Positions 50,165 to 59,636 are shown, counted from the stretch's first letter. The stretch: DNA of 64,000 bases from Pseudomonas sp. B21-015 (GCF_024749285.1 NZ_CP087196.1:1-64000); one strand, 5' to 3'. Program-made: numbers and translations. The notes: a model not told the origin generated them from the letters alone.

Positions 50165-51097
50165 TTACAACTTGGCTTTCACGGCCGGCAACGCATCCTT
50201 CCCGTCCACCGTCTTCACCCCGTCCAGCCACTTATCCAGCACCACCGGATTGGCCTTGATCCATGCCTTGGCCGCCTCGGCATTGCTGACCTTCTTGTTC
50301 ACCACCTCGGCCATGATGCTGTTCTCCATTTCCTGGGTAAAACTCAGGTTGGTGAGCAACTTGCCGACGTTCGGGCAGGCCTGTGCATAACCTTTGCGGG
50401 TCAGTGTATAAACGCTGCCTGTGTCACCAAAGTATTTCTCGCCGCCCTTCAGATAATGCATTTTCAGCTGCACGTTCATCGGATGCGGTGTCCAGCCGAG
50501 GAAGGTCACGAACTTCTGTTTCTTCACCGCGCGGGACACTTCGGCCAGCATCGCCTGTTCGCTGGATTCGACCAGCTTCCACTGACCCATGTCGAAGTCG
50601 TTCTTCTTGATGATCTCTTGCAGCGAAATGTTCGCCGGGGCGCCGGAGCCGATGCCATAGATCTTCTTGTCGACTTCTTTTGGGTGTAGCTCGGCGTACT
50701 TGTTCAAGTCGTTAAAGTTATGCACACCCGCGTCCCAAACGTAATCCGGGACCGCCAGCGTGAACTCGGTGCCGTCGAGGTTTTTCGCCAGTTGAGTCAC
50801 GTCGCCGTTGGCCACGAACTTGTCGTAGAAGCCTTGCTGCGCCGGCATCCAGTTACCCAGGAATACGTCCACCTGGCCATCCTTCAAACCCCCAAAGGTG
50901 ATCGGCACCGCCAGCGTGTCGACCTTGGCTTTGTAGCCCATGCCGTCCAGCAGAAACCCGGTGATGGCATTGGTTGCAGCGATGTCGCTCCAGCCAGGGT
51001 CGGCCATTTTCACCGTCTCGCAGCTTTGCTCGGCATAGGCCGAGGCACTGCCCAGAGCCAGAAGCCCGACCGTCAGTACTGTGGATAACCTTTGCAT
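50165..51097 (-). CDS. choX: Choline ABC transporter substrate-binding protein
   Basis: The 310-residue periplasmic binding protein has a Sec signal (cleavage near AYA-EQSC) and an OpuAC/ChoX-type fold. Trp/Tyr-rich blocks such as FLGNWMPAQQGF and VTFLGWTPHPM would form the aromatic box for the quaternary ammonium group. No permease or ATPase is adjacent, so it may feed a choline ABC system encoded elsewhere. It follows betC by 16 bp, supplying choline or choline sulfate uptake for the same pathway. Two DnaA boxes flank its start (51080 and 51133). Confidence 0.9.
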   Translation of the reverse strand: MQRLSTVLTVGLLALGSASAYAEQSCETVKMADPGWSDIAATNAITGFLLDGMGYKAKVDTLAVPITFGGLKDGQVDVFLGNWMPAQQGFYDKFVANGDVTQLAKNLDGTEFTLAVPDYVWDAGVHNFNDLNKYAELHPKEVDKKIYGIGSGAPANISLQEIIKKNDFDMGQWKLVESSEQAMLAEVSRAVKKQKFVTFLGWTPHPMNVQLKMHYLKGGEKYFGDTGSVYTLTRKGYAQACPNVGKLLTNLSFTQEMENSIMAEVVNKKVSNAEAAKAWIKANPVVLDKWLDGVKTVDGKDALPAVKAKL

Positions 51098-51113
51098 GGA
51101 CTTCCCCTTAACA

Positions 51114-52628
51114 TTATTGGTTTTGGCAGGGTTGTGGATAACGTGCTTTACGTTCCAGATCGTCGAGGTCGATGTGGTTGCGCATGTACTGCTGGCTGGC
51201 GTCCACCAGTGGCTGGTGATCCCAGCTCTTCAGCTTGCCGATGGTCAGGGCGTCGGCGACGAAACGCCGGCGTCGCTGACTGGCGAGCACCTGTTGGTGG
51301 ATTGCCGGGATATTCCATTTGGCCCGCGCTTCGGCGAGAAAATCCTCGAAAAGCTGCCGATATTGCGGCGAATGGCTGAGTTCTTCTTTTTCACGCGGGT
51401 CGTTATGTACGTCGAAGAGTAGGCAAGGGTCGTCTTCGCTGTAGATGAATTTGTAGGCGCCACGGCGAATCATCATCAATGGGCTGATGGTGCCTTCGGC
51501 CATGTACTCACCGAAAACTTCATCGTGACCGCCCTGCCCTTGCAGGTGCGAAACCAGCGAGCGACCGTCCAGCGGCAGCCCCGGCTCCAATGAGCCGCCG
51601 GCCAATTCCACAAAGGTCGGCAGCAGGTCCGCGGTGGACACCGCCGCGCTGACCCGCCCGGCCCTGAATTGCCCCGGTGCACTGATCAGCAGCGGCACCC
51701 GGGCAGCCATTTCGTACCAGTGCATTTTGTACCAGAGGCCGCGCTCGCCGAGCATGTCGCCGTGGTCACCGGAGAATACGATGATGGTGTCGCCGATCAG
51801 CCCGGTTTCCTCGAGTGTTTGCAGAAGTTTGCCGACGTTGCTGTCGATATAGCTGCACGCACCGAAATAGGCCCGGCGCGCATCGCGAATCTTATCCACA
51901 GGCAGCGGCTTGTCCCACAGGTCATAGACTTTGAGCAAGCGCTGGGAGTGAGGGTCGAGTTCATCCTGTGCGGGTGTTTCGGGTAGAGGGATGTCGGCGT
52001 CGTCGTACATCTCCCAGAATGTTTTGGGAATCGTGTACGGATCGTGTGGGTGAGTCATCGACACGGTCAGGCAGAACGGCTGATCGCCATCCTCGCGGAT
52101 GTGATCGAACAGGTACTGCTGGGCCTTGAACACCACCTCTTCGTCGAAATCCAGTTGATTGGTGCGCACGCAGGGCCCGGCTTGCAGGACCGACGACATG
52201 TTGTGGTACCAGGTCGGCCGCACGTCCGGCTCGTCCCAGTTCACGGCCCAACCGTAGTCGGCCGGGTAGATGTCGCTGGTCAGGCGTTCTTCATAGCCGT
52301 GCAACTGGTCCGGGCCGCAGAAATGCATCTTGCCTGACAGCGCGGTGCGATAACCGAGGCGCCGCAGGTAATGGGCATAGGTCGGAACATCTGCGGGGAA
52401 ATCGGCCGCGTTGTCGTAGGCGCCGATCTTGCTCGGCAACTGACCACTGACCAGAGTAAAACGCGACGGCGCGCAAAGCGGGCTATTGCAATAAGCGGCG
52501 TCGAACACCACGCCTTCGGCGGCGAGGCGGCTGAGATTCGGCAGTTTGATGGGCGAAGGGCCGTAGAACGGCAACATTGGCGCGGCCATTTGATCGGCCA
52601 TGATGAAAAGAATATTTTTGCGCTTCAT
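51114..52628 (-). CDS. betC: Choline-sulfatase
   Basis: BetC hydrolyses choline-O-sulfate to choline and sulfate, feeding glycine-betaine synthesis. The start at 52628 gives 504 residues (MKRKNILFIMADQMAAP); six upstream codons are also open. The formylglycine site is C52-A-P-S-R, with metal ligand D12 and the SGDHGDMLGERGLWYK block. It is divergent from a LysR regulator over 114 bp, the usual arrangement. Confidence 0.96.
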   Translation of the reverse strand: MKRKNILFIMADQMAAPMLPFYGPSPIKLPNLSRLAAEGVVFDAAYCNSPLCAPSRFTLVSGQLPSKIGAYDNAADFPADVPTYAHYLRRLGYRTALSGKMHFCGPDQLHGYEERLTSDIYPADYGWAVNWDEPDVRPTWYHNMSSVLQAGPCVRTNQLDFDEEVVFKAQQYLFDHIREDGDQPFCLTVSMTHPHDPYTIPKTFWEMYDDADIPLPETPAQDELDPHSQRLLKVYDLWDKPLPVDKIRDARRAYFGACSYIDSNVGKLLQTLEETGLIGDTIIVFSGDHGDMLGERGLWYKMHWYEMAARVPLLISAPGQFRAGRVSAAVSTADLLPTFVELAGGSLEPGLPLDGRSLVSHLQGQGGHDEVFGEYMAEGTISPLMMIRRGAYKFIYSEDDPCLLFDVHNDPREKEELSHSPQYRQLFEDFLAEARAKWNIPAIHQQVLASQRRRRFVADALTIGKLKSWDHQPLVDASQQYMRNHIDLDDLERKARYPQPCQNQ

Positions 52629-52742
52629 GTGATCGCGGCATTCCATAGTGGATATTTATGCGAAAGTGCTGTGATCGAGCATGGAGTCCATAAACCTTGT
52701 GGTAAAGCCCATGCCAGGCAATGACTAGGATAAGCACAGCTT

Positions 52743-53693
52743 ATGTATGACGCCCTCGGTGATTTGTCCCTGGACCTGCTTCGCGCCTTCGAAGCCGCGG
52801 CCCGGCAACGCAGCTTCACCGCCGCCGCGGTGGAGCTTGGCACCACGCAACCGGCCGTCAGTCAGCAGATCAAACGATTGGAAGAACAGCTCGCTACACG
52901 GTTGTTCGATCGCATCTATCGCGGTATCGAACTGACCGAGGCCGGGACCATTCTTTTCGAGCAGGTTCAGCTCGGTTTGCAGAATATCGATGCAGGATTG
53001 AACGCGATCAGTGCACAGCAACAACACGAAGTGTTGCAGGTGGCCACCGACTTCGCCTTCGCTGCGTACTGGCTGATGCCGCGTCTGCACCGCTTCCATA
53101 CCGCCAACCCTCAAGTGGACGTCAGCCTGGTCACCAGCGAACGCAGCCACAACATGTTGCGCACCGATATCGATGTGGCGGTGCTGTTCGGCGATGGCCG
53201 GTTCAAGCAGGGCGAGAGCCACTGGCTGTTCAGCGAAGAGGTGTTTCCGGTATGCAGCCCGCTGCTATTGAAGGACCGTCCCCTGCCCTTGCCGGCTCGG
53301 GCATTGCTGGAGTTTCCGCTGCTGCACCTGCGAGGCGAGCACAGCAGCAACTGGTTTGACTGGAGCGGCGTGTTTCGCGAGTTGGGAATCACCTCGGCCC
53401 CAGCGCCGGGGCAACTGCGCTTCGACAACTACACCCTGCTGATTCAGGCGGCGATTGGCGGCCAAGGCGTTGCGATCGGATGGCGGCACCTTGTGGATAA
53501 CTTGTTGGCGCAAGGTCTGTTGTGTCGCCCGATTGCCGACACGGTGATTTCCCGGCTGGGCTATTACGTGGTTCTGCCCCAGCGCAAACGGCGTGGGGCG
53601 TTGATTCAGCTGTTTGTAGATTGGTTGATGGCGGAACAGGCCAGCAGCGCGCAATCGCTCAATGGCCTTCCTTTGCCTTCGATTGCGGTGTGA
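52743..53693 (+). CDS. LysR-family regulator of choline-sulfate use
   Basis: The 316-residue protein has an N-terminal winged helix (RQRSFTAAAVELGTTQPAVSQQIKRL, about 21-46) and an effector domain. Divergence from betC marks it as the choline-sulfate-utilisation regulator, likely sensing choline or its sulfate ester and binding in the 52629-52742 spacer. It contains a DnaA box (53492-53500). Confidence 0.9.
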   Translation: MYDALGDLSLDLLRAFEAAARQRSFTAAAVELGTTQPAVSQQIKRLEEQLATRLFDRIYRGIELTEAGTILFEQVQLGLQNIDAGLNAISAQQQHEVLQVATDFAFAAYWLMPRLHRFHTANPQVDVSLVTSERSHNMLRTDIDVAVLFGDGRFKQGESHWLFSEEVFPVCSPLLLKDRPLPLPARALLEFPLLHLRGEHSSNWFDWSGVFRELGITSAPAPGQLRFDNYTLLIQAAIGGQGVAIGWRHLVDNLLAQGLLCRPIADTVISRLGYYVVLPQRKRRGALIQLFVDWLMAEQASSAQSLNGLPLPSIAV

Positions 53694-53700
53694 ACGCATA

Positions 53701-53763
53701 AAAGATCGCAGCCTTCGGCAGCGCCCACAGGCGCGTAGGAGCTGCCGCAGGTTGCGATCTTTT
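53701..53763. repeat. REP-like inverted repeat (AAGATCGCAGCCTTCGG type)
   Basis: Arms AAAAGATCGCAGCC and its near complement GGTTGCGATCTTTTT enclose GGAGCTGCCG-type repeats. It lies between convergent genes and may double as a terminator. Confidence 0.75.
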
Positions 53764-54416
53764 TACGATTGCGAAGTCGCAACAAAACTCACATGCTGAC
53801 CGACATGCAAGTTAAGCCATAACTCATCGGCAATCCCGACGGCAACGCGGTTCAATTGTTCCAGCGGTTCGGCCAGGCCGGTGCTGACGTGACTGAAATG
53901 CTCAAGGGTCAGCCCGGGTGCACCGCGTGGTGCGTTCACCAGGGTCCAGTGCAATGGGCTGCTTTGCAGGGCCTCACGGATTTCTTCGGCGGCGTGGCGT
54001 TGCAATGGGTCTTCTATCTCCGGATCGTCCAGCACCTGGAAATCACCCACCAGAAACAGCCGGGTAATGCCCGCGGCCTGCATGCCGTCGATCAGTGCAT
54101 CCACCGCCAGCACCTGCTCGACCGGGCCGGGCACAATGGTTTTTTCGATATGTTCACTGTTCATCGGCAACCCTGGCGCATCGAGCAGGCAGATCACCGC
54201 CGAACAGCCGGCCACGCTCTGCTTGACCCGCTTGGCATCGAACAGGTCGCCGGACTTGGTGCGCAATCCCGGGCGTGGCGCGAGTGCCGTCAGGTCATCG
54301 AGAATCGCGATCACTTCATGCTGGCGCCGCAGCATCTCAGCCATCAGCGCACTGCCCAGGCTACTCATGGCACCATAAAGCACTACCTTCACTACCGGGG
54401 TTTCGGCATTTTTCAT
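53763..54416 (-). CDS. NAD(P)-binding Rossmann protein, NmrA/SDR-like
   Basis: The 217-residue protein starts with a Rossmann beta-alpha-beta unit, but the glycine motif is altered (VVLYGAMSSLGSALMAEML in place of GATGxxG). It continues with SGDLFDAKRV, as in atypical SDRs. A catalytic YxxxK is not visible, suggesting a redox sensor or chaperone-like NmrA role instead of a dehydrogenase. It is divergent from the small dioxygenase gene. Confidence 0.75.
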   Translation of the reverse strand: MKNAETPVVKVVLYGAMSSLGSALMAEMLRRQHEVIAILDDLTALAPRPGLRTKSGDLFDAKRVKQSVAGCSAVICLLDAPGLPMNSEHIEKTIVPGPVEQVLAVDALIDGMQAAGITRLFLVGDFQVLDDPEIEDPLQRHAAEEIREALQSSPLHWTLVNAPRGAPGLTLEHFSHVSTGLAEPLEQLNRVAVGIADELWLNLHVGQHVSFVATSQS

Positions 54417-54499
54417 GGCTGTGCTCCGAACTTCCTGCCTATATAACGTGTGACCTGCGGAGAGCGGTGTGGGTTCGACCAGGTTAAAAGGGGTTTCAG

Positions 54500-54826
54500 A
54501 TGCAACAGATCAAGGGCTACCACGCCCATGTCTATTTCGACGCCAGCACCCTCCCGCAGGCACGGGCCTTGTGTGAGCAGGCAGCGCAATTGTTTCCACT
54601 GAAGATGGGTCGCGTGCACGAGCGCCCGGTCGGTCCCCATCCGGACTGGAGTTGCCAATTGTCTTTTGAACCGCAATACATTGGTGCGGTGTTGCCGTGG
54701 CTGGCACTTAACCGCAAGGGGTTGGTGGTATTCCTGCATCCGAACACAGGCGACGATCTGCTCGACCACACCGAGCATGCGATCTGGATGGGCGCGATCC
54801 GGCCGCTGAATCTGTCTGTGTTCTGA
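54500..54826 (+). CDS. DOPA 4,5-dioxygenase family protein
   Basis: The 108 residues match the DOPA_dioxygen family, small extradiol-cleavage-like proteins with His clusters: YHAHVYFD at the N-terminus and VVFLHPNTGDDLLDHTEHAIWMG at the C-terminus. The bacterial substrate is unknown. It ends one base before the convergent GFA gene. Confidence 0.88.
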   Translation: MQQIKGYHAHVYFDASTLPQARALCEQAAQLFPLKMGRVHERPVGPHPDWSCQLSFEPQYIGAVLPWLALNRKGLVVFLHPNTGDDLLDHTEHAIWMGAIRPLNLSVF

Positions 54827-55228
54827 TCAGAGTTGTTCCTCGGCCTCGCCGGGCAAATGTTCGTCCAGATGCAGCCAGGGCAAACGACTGTCGGTCCAGA
54901 TATGCCGCTCGGCCGGCGCCTGCTCGGGATGGTCGAGGGTGGCGATGGTCACGTCGGTGCTCTCGGGACTGAGCTTTGTCGTCAGCGCCAGTTGCGCCCC
55001 GCAGTTGGGGCAGAAATACCGCGTGCAAGTGGATGATGAGTCATATCGGGATGGCGTACCTGCCACCCAGGCAAATACTGAGGCGGGGACGGTGATCCAG
55101 GTGGTCACGATCCCGCCGCTGACCCGCCGGCAAATCGAGCAATGGCAGTGAGCGATATCCTGCAACGGTCCGCTGAATTGATAGCTAATTTGTCCGCAGT
55201 GGCAACCGCCGGTGTGAAGTTCGCCCAT
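54827..55228 (-). CDS. GFA family zinc-binding protein
   Basis: The ATG at 55228 (AGGAGGAAAAAAC upstream) gives 133 residues with the Mss4-like/GFA zinc sites: CHCG near residue 9, CHCSIC at 28-33, and a later FCPNCG. Family members include glutathione-dependent formaldehyde-activating enzyme (Gfa) and uncharacterised S-hydroxymethyl-glutathione-like proteins; the function here is not established. The extension to 55405 is unconserved. Confidence 0.88.
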   Translation of the reverse strand: MGELHTGGCHCGQISYQFSGPLQDIAHCHCSICRRVSGGIVTTWITVPASVFAWVAGTPSRYDSSSTCTRYFCPNCGAQLALTTKLSPESTDVTIATLDHPEQAPAERHIWTDSRLPWLHLDEHLPGEAEEQL

Positions 55229-55546
55229 GTTTTTTCCTCCTGACCCCGTGTTTACGGGCTCTAAACTCGGCCGACGAGCGGTTGCACATTCGGTCAATGC
55301 TTTCATCCGCGAAAGCTGGCTGAAAGCTTCCCCTATTAGGATCGCCCCACTGCCGGCAACAGACCGGTTGGCCAATGCGAGTGTTTTATCGCCCGCCTGG
55401 CCCATTTAACAACAACAATGGTGATTCTGATGTCCACTCCTATCCGCCTTTTCGCTGCAACTCCGCCCGTACGTCTCGTGCTTCCCGTTCTGCGCTGACC
55501 ATCCGGTTCGCCCATTTACTAGCCGCGCTACGCCTGGAGTATTCCT
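55229..55546 (+). other. Intergenic region ahead of the citrate transporter, with a possible 22-codon leader ORF
   Basis: The region contains the citrate transporter's promoter. A short ORF at 55430-55498 (beginning MSTPIRLFAATPP, ending 48 bp before the transporter) is hydrophobic and Pro/Leu-rich; an in-frame ATG lies four codons upstream. It has no strong ribosome site. The longer overlapping frame 55375-55884 is a shadow of the transporter gene. Confidence 0.4.
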
Positions 55547-56854
55547 ATGCTGACTTTCCTTGGCTTTGCCATGGTCATCACGTTCATGTTCCTGATCATG
55601 ACCAAGCGCCTGTCCGCGCTGATCGCTCTGATCATCATCCCGATCATCTTCGCCCTGTTCGGCGGTTTCTCGCCGAAGATCGGCCCGATGATGCTCGAAG
55701 GCATCACCAAGCTCGCGCCGACCGGTGTGATGCTGATGTTCGCCATTCTCTACTTCGCCCTGATGATCGACTCCGGCCTGTTCGACCCGGCCGTGCGCAA
55801 GATCCTCAAACTGGTCAAGGGCGACCCGCTGAAGGTTTCGGTCGGTACCGCCGTACTGGCGCTGATCGTGTCCATGGACGGTGATGGTGCCACCACTTAC
55901 ATGATCTGCGTGGCCGCCATGCTGCCGCTCTACAGCCGTATCGGCATGAGCCCGCGGATCATGGCCGGCCTGATCATCCTCGCCGGTGGCGTGATGAACA
56001 TGACCCCTTGGGGCGGCCCGACCGCTCGTGCGGCCAGTGCGCTGCATGTGGACCCGTCCGCGATCTTCGTGCCGATGATTCCGGCGATGCTGGCTGGCGT
56101 GGTGGCGATTCTGGCGATTGCCTACGTCTACGGTAAACGCGAGCGTGCGCGTCTGGGTGAACTGCATCTGGTCGGTGATGAAATCGACCACAGCGAAATC
56201 AGCGTTTCGCAGTTCCCGGACGCCCGTCGTCCAAAGCTGATCTGGTTCAACGGCGCGCTGACCCTGGCGTTGATGGGCACCTTGATCGCCGGCCTGTTGC
56301 CGCTGCCGGTACTGTTCATGGTGGCGTTCAGTATCGCGATGATCGTCAACTACCCATGCCTGCAACAGCAGAAAGATCGCGTTGCGGCCCACGCCGGTAG
56401 CGTGCTGGCGGTGGTCGGTTTGATCTTTGCCGCAGGCATCTTCACCGGTATCCTGACGGGCACTGGCATGGTCGACGCCATGTCGAAAAGCTTGCTGGCG
56501 GTCATCCCGGATTTCCTCGGCCCATACCTGGCCGTGATCACCGCGCTGGTGAGCATGCCGTTCACGTTCTTCATGTCGAACGATGCATTTTATTACGGCG
56601 TGTTACCGGTACTTGCCGAAGCTGCCAGTCATTACGGTATAACCGCGGTGGAAATGGCACGTGCCTCGATCGTCGGTCAGCCCGTCCACTTGCTGAGCCC
56701 GCTGGTACCATCGACCTACCTGTTGGTGGCCCTGGCCGGTATCGAATTCGGTGACCATCAGCGGTTCACCTTGAAGTGGGCAGTGCTGGTTTGCCTGTGC
56801 ATACTGGTCGCTGCTTTGCTGATGGGGATTTTCCCGCTGTTCAGCACTCTATAA
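55547..56854 (+). CDS. CitMHS-family metal-citrate:proton symporter
   Basis: A 435-residue inner-membrane transporter of the CitMHS family, which import citrate complexed with Mg2+ or Ca2+ (CitM/CitH). It has about 12 hydrophobic segments and conserved stretches such as MDGDGATTYMI, NMTPWGGPTARA and HLLSPLVPSTYLL. It is followed by a hairpin and then terC. Confidence 0.93.
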   Translation: MLTFLGFAMVITFMFLIMTKRLSALIALIIIPIIFALFGGFSPKIGPMMLEGITKLAPTGVMLMFAILYFALMIDSGLFDPAVRKILKLVKGDPLKVSVGTAVLALIVSMDGDGATTYMICVAAMLPLYSRIGMSPRIMAGLIILAGGVMNMTPWGGPTARAASALHVDPSAIFVPMIPAMLAGVVAILAIAYVYGKRERARLGELHLVGDEIDHSEISVSQFPDARRPKLIWFNGALTLALMGTLIAGLLPLPVLFMVAFSIAMIVNYPCLQQQKDRVAAHAGSVLAVVGLIFAAGIFTGILTGTGMVDAMSKSLLAVIPDFLGPYLAVITALVSMPFTFFMSNDAFYYGVLPVLAEAASHYGITAVEMARASIVGQPVHLLSPLVPSTYLLVALAGIEFGDHQRFTLKWAVLVCLCILVAALLMGIFPLFSTL

Positions 56855-56871
56855 GCCCAAGACTCACCATG

Positions 56872-56908
56872 AAGGGTCCAGGCTTTGTTGTTTGAAGCCT
56901 GGACCCTT
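56872..56908. terminator. Long hairpin between the citrate transporter and terC
   Basis: The arms AAGGGTCCAGGCTT / AAGCCTGGACCCTT are perfectly complementary over 14 bp around a TTGTTTG-like loop. There is no T-run after it, so it may stabilise mRNA or attenuate, not terminate fully. Confidence 0.65.
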
Positions 56909-56940
56909 CGTGGTTTAAACACTCGCTCAAAGGAATACAC

Positions 56941-57708
56941 ATGGAATGGCTGACCAACCCTGAAATCTGGGTTGCCTTCTTCACCCTGACTGCCCTGGAG
57001 ATCGTTCTGGGCATCGACAACATCATCATGATCTCGATCCTGGTCAGCCGCATGCCCAAGCACATGCAGGCGCGCACCCGGATCTTCGGCCTGGCGCTGG
57101 CCATGATCACGCGGATCCTGTTGCTGCTGTCGATCACCTGGGTCATGCGCCTCACCGCAGACCTGTTCGAAGTGTTCGGCCAGGGTATTTCCGGGCGTGA
57201 CCTGATCCTGTTCTTCGGTGGCCTGTTCCTGCTGTGGAAAAGCTCGCAAGAGATGTACCACGCGCTGGAAGGTGAAGACGAAACCAGCGACGAGCCGAGC
57301 GGCAAGGGCGGCAACTTCCTCTACACCATTATTCAGATCGCGATCATCGACATTGTGTTCTCGCTGGACTCGGTCATCACCGCCGTTGGCATGGTGTCCC
57401 ACGTACCGGTCATGGTCGCGGCGATTGTCGTTGCAGTGCTAGTGATGATGTGGGCTTCTGGCACCATCAGCGAGTTCATCGACAAGCACCCGTCGCTGAA
57501 GATGCTGGCGCTGTCGTTCCTGTTGCTGGTGGGTACCGTACTGATTGCCGAATCGCTCGACGTGCACTTGCCAAAAGGCTACGTCTACTTCGCGATGGCG
57601 TTCTCGTTGGCGGTGGAAGCGATCAACATCAAGTTGCGCACCGCCATGGCGAGAAAGCGCAAACAGCAGGATCCGGTGAAACTGCGCAAGGATGTTCCGG
57701 GTCAGTAA
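56941..57708 (+). CDS. TerC-family integral membrane protein
   Basis: The 255-residue protein has about seven TM segments and TerC motifs with acidic residues in the membrane (LEIVLGIDNIIMISIL; IIDIVFSLDSVITAVGM). TerC/Alx/MeeF-type proteins handle metals, notably Mn2+ export for newly made exoproteins, or confer tellurite resistance when with other ter genes; none of those are nearby, so metal homeostasis is more likely. Confidence 0.9.
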   Translation: MEWLTNPEIWVAFFTLTALEIVLGIDNIIMISILVSRMPKHMQARTRIFGLALAMITRILLLLSITWVMRLTADLFEVFGQGISGRDLILFFGGLFLLWKSSQEMYHALEGEDETSDEPSGKGGNFLYTIIQIAIIDIVFSLDSVITAVGMVSHVPVMVAAIVVAVLVMMWASGTISEFIDKHPSLKMLALSFLLLVGTVLIAESLDVHLPKGYVYFAMAFSLAVEAINIKLRTAMARKRKQQDPVKLRKDVPGQ

Positions 57709-57722
57709 CCCGAACACCCTGC

Positions 57723-57756
57723 GATGACAAAGGGGCCTTCGGGCCCCTTTGTCATC
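57723..57756. terminator. Terminator after terC
   Basis: GATGACAAAGGGGCC and its exact complement form a 15-bp stem around a TTCG tetraloop, 14 bp after the stop codon. Confidence 0.88.
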
Positions 57757-57921
57757 TCTGCAGCAAACTGTTTTCATGACAGTTTTGTTTCAATCCCTTC
57801 TTTAGCTATGCGATGCTGGCGTCCAGACCGTTAGCCAACTACAGCTTAAGTACAGAACGTAGAAAAACGCGCGGCACCGTCAACTTGCCCCACTGGGGCG
57901 CTACCACCACAGGGGGCCCTT

Positions 57922-59580
57922 ATGCTCACCCTGCTCAATTTATTATCGGCCGTGGCCCTGTTGATCTGGGGCACGCACATCGTCCGAACCGGCATCCTGC
58001 GGGTTTATGGTTCCAACCTGCGCCATGTGATTGCCCAGAACATGTCCAGGCGCTGGCTGGCGTTTGTCGCCGGGATCATGGTGACCGCCATGGTCCAGAG
58101 CAGCAACGCCACCGCCATGCTCGTCACCTCGTTTGTCGGTCAGGGCCTGATGGCGTTGACCCCGGCCCTGGCGACCATGCTCGGCGCCGACGTCGGTACC
58201 GCACTGATGGCGCGGGTATTGACCCTCGATCTGTCGTGGCTCTCGCCGCTGCTGATCTTCCTCGGGGTGATTTTCTTCCTGTCGCGCAAGCAGACCCGGG
58301 TCGGGCAGATGGGCCGGGTCAGTATCGGTCTGGGGCTGATCATTCTGGCGCTGCAACTGATCGTCGAGGCTGCCACGCCGATCACTCATGCTCAGGGCGT
58401 GAAGGTTATTTTTGCCTCACTGACCGGCGACATCCTGCTCGATGCGTTGGTCGGCGCGCTGTTCGCGATGATTTCCTACTCCAGCCTGGCCGCCGTCCTG
58501 CTGACCGCGACCCTCGCCGGTGCCAGCGTGATCAGTTTGCCAGTGGCCATTGGCCTGGTGATCGGCGCCAACATCGGCAGCGGCATTCTTGCTTTTCTCA
58601 GCACCAGCATGCAGAACGCGGCCGGCCGTCAGGTGGCGCTGGGCAGCCTGTTGTACAAACTGATCGGCCTGTTGCTGATCATTCCAGTGCTCGATCCGCT
58701 GGTGCACTGGATCGACAGCTTCGACTTCAGCGCTCAGGAAATGGTCATCGGCTTCCACCTGCTCTACAACACCGTGCGCTGCCTGATCCTGTTGCCCAGT
58801 GTCGGGCTGATGGCCAGGCTTTGTGCGTGGTTGCTGCCGGAGCGGCCGGACGTCAACGGCACGGCCAAACCACGGCATCTTGACCCGACGGCGTTGGTGA
58901 CCCCCAGCATGGCGCTGGCCAATGCTGCCCGGGAAACCCTGCGCATCGGCGATCTGATCGACAACATGCTCGAAGCGATGCTCGCCGTGCTGCGCGGCAA
59001 ACAGACTGCCGTCACCCAGGAAATACGGCGCCTGACCGATGATGTCGAAGCGCTCTACAGTGCTATCAAACTCTATCTGGCGCAAATGCCCCGGGAAGAC
59101 CTCAGCGAACAGGACAGCCGGCGCTGGGCGGAAATCATCGAGCTGGCGATCAACCTGAAACTTGCCAGCGACCTGATCGAACGCATGCTGCGCAAGGTTC
59201 AGCAACAGAAAACCTCGCAACGCCGGTCTTTTTCCGAGGTCGGTCTGGAGGAGTTGGCGGGGCTGCACAGCCAGCTGATTGCCAACCTGCGTCTGGGGTT
59301 GTCGGTGTTCCTCAGTGCCGACCCGGAAAGTGCCCGCCAGTTGCTGCGTGAGAAACGTCGCTTTCGTGCACAGGAACGCCGCCTGGCCCATGCTCACGTC
59401 AGCCGTTTGCAACGTAAGGTCGTGCAAAGTATCGAGACCAGTTCGCTGCACCTGGAGCTGATCGCCGACATGAGACGCTTGAATTCGCTGTTTTGCAGCA
59501 GTGCCTATGTGGTGTTGGGCACTTCGGATACTGGCGCTCTGGCGGTCGACGATATGGCTGACATCACTCATTCACCCTGA
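57922..59580 (+). CDS. Na+/phosphate cotransporter with PhoU-like tail
   Basis: The 552-residue protein has a Na/Pi-cotransporter II-type membrane half with the paired QSSNAT motif (MVQSSNATAMLV) and SYSSLAAVLL. A soluble helical C-terminal half (about 330-545) resembles PhoU. It probably imports or extrudes phosphate in a regulated manner. The start follows CACAGGGGGCCCTT. The gene stands alone, between the terC terminator and the M16 gene. Confidence 0.9.
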   Translation: MLTLLNLLSAVALLIWGTHIVRTGILRVYGSNLRHVIAQNMSRRWLAFVAGIMVTAMVQSSNATAMLVTSFVGQGLMALTPALATMLGADVGTALMARVLTLDLSWLSPLLIFLGVIFFLSRKQTRVGQMGRVSIGLGLIILALQLIVEAATPITHAQGVKVIFASLTGDILLDALVGALFAMISYSSLAAVLLTATLAGASVISLPVAIGLVIGANIGSGILAFLSTSMQNAAGRQVALGSLLYKLIGLLLIIPVLDPLVHWIDSFDFSAQEMVIGFHLLYNTVRCLILLPSVGLMARLCAWLLPERPDVNGTAKPRHLDPTALVTPSMALANAARETLRIGDLIDNMLEAMLAVLRGKQTAVTQEIRRLTDDVEALYSAIKLYLAQMPREDLSEQDSRRWAEIIELAINLKLASDLIERMLRKVQQQKTSQRRSFSEVGLEELAGLHSQLIANLRLGLSVFLSADPESARQLLREKRRFRAQERRLAHAHVSRLQRKVVQSIETSSLHLELIADMRRLNSLFCSSAYVVLGTSDTGALAVDDMADITHSP

Positions 59581-59636
59581 ACGTCCACAGTTACTTGAAG
59601 TCTGTTGTACTTACGCTGGTCGTACGGAAACTCGTT

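Noticed and set aside
55375..55884. 169-codon ORF overlapping the citrate transporter start
   Set aside because: Arg/Asp-rich shadow frame of the transporter gene.
57813..58883. ORF overlapping the Na/Pi transporter in another frame
   Set aside because: Pro/Arg/His-rich shadow frame; the transporter in the 57922 frame has clear motifs.
59595..59636. Upstream start for the M16 peptidase
   Set aside because: The Met at 59637 begins a proper signal peptide; the extension would disrupt it.
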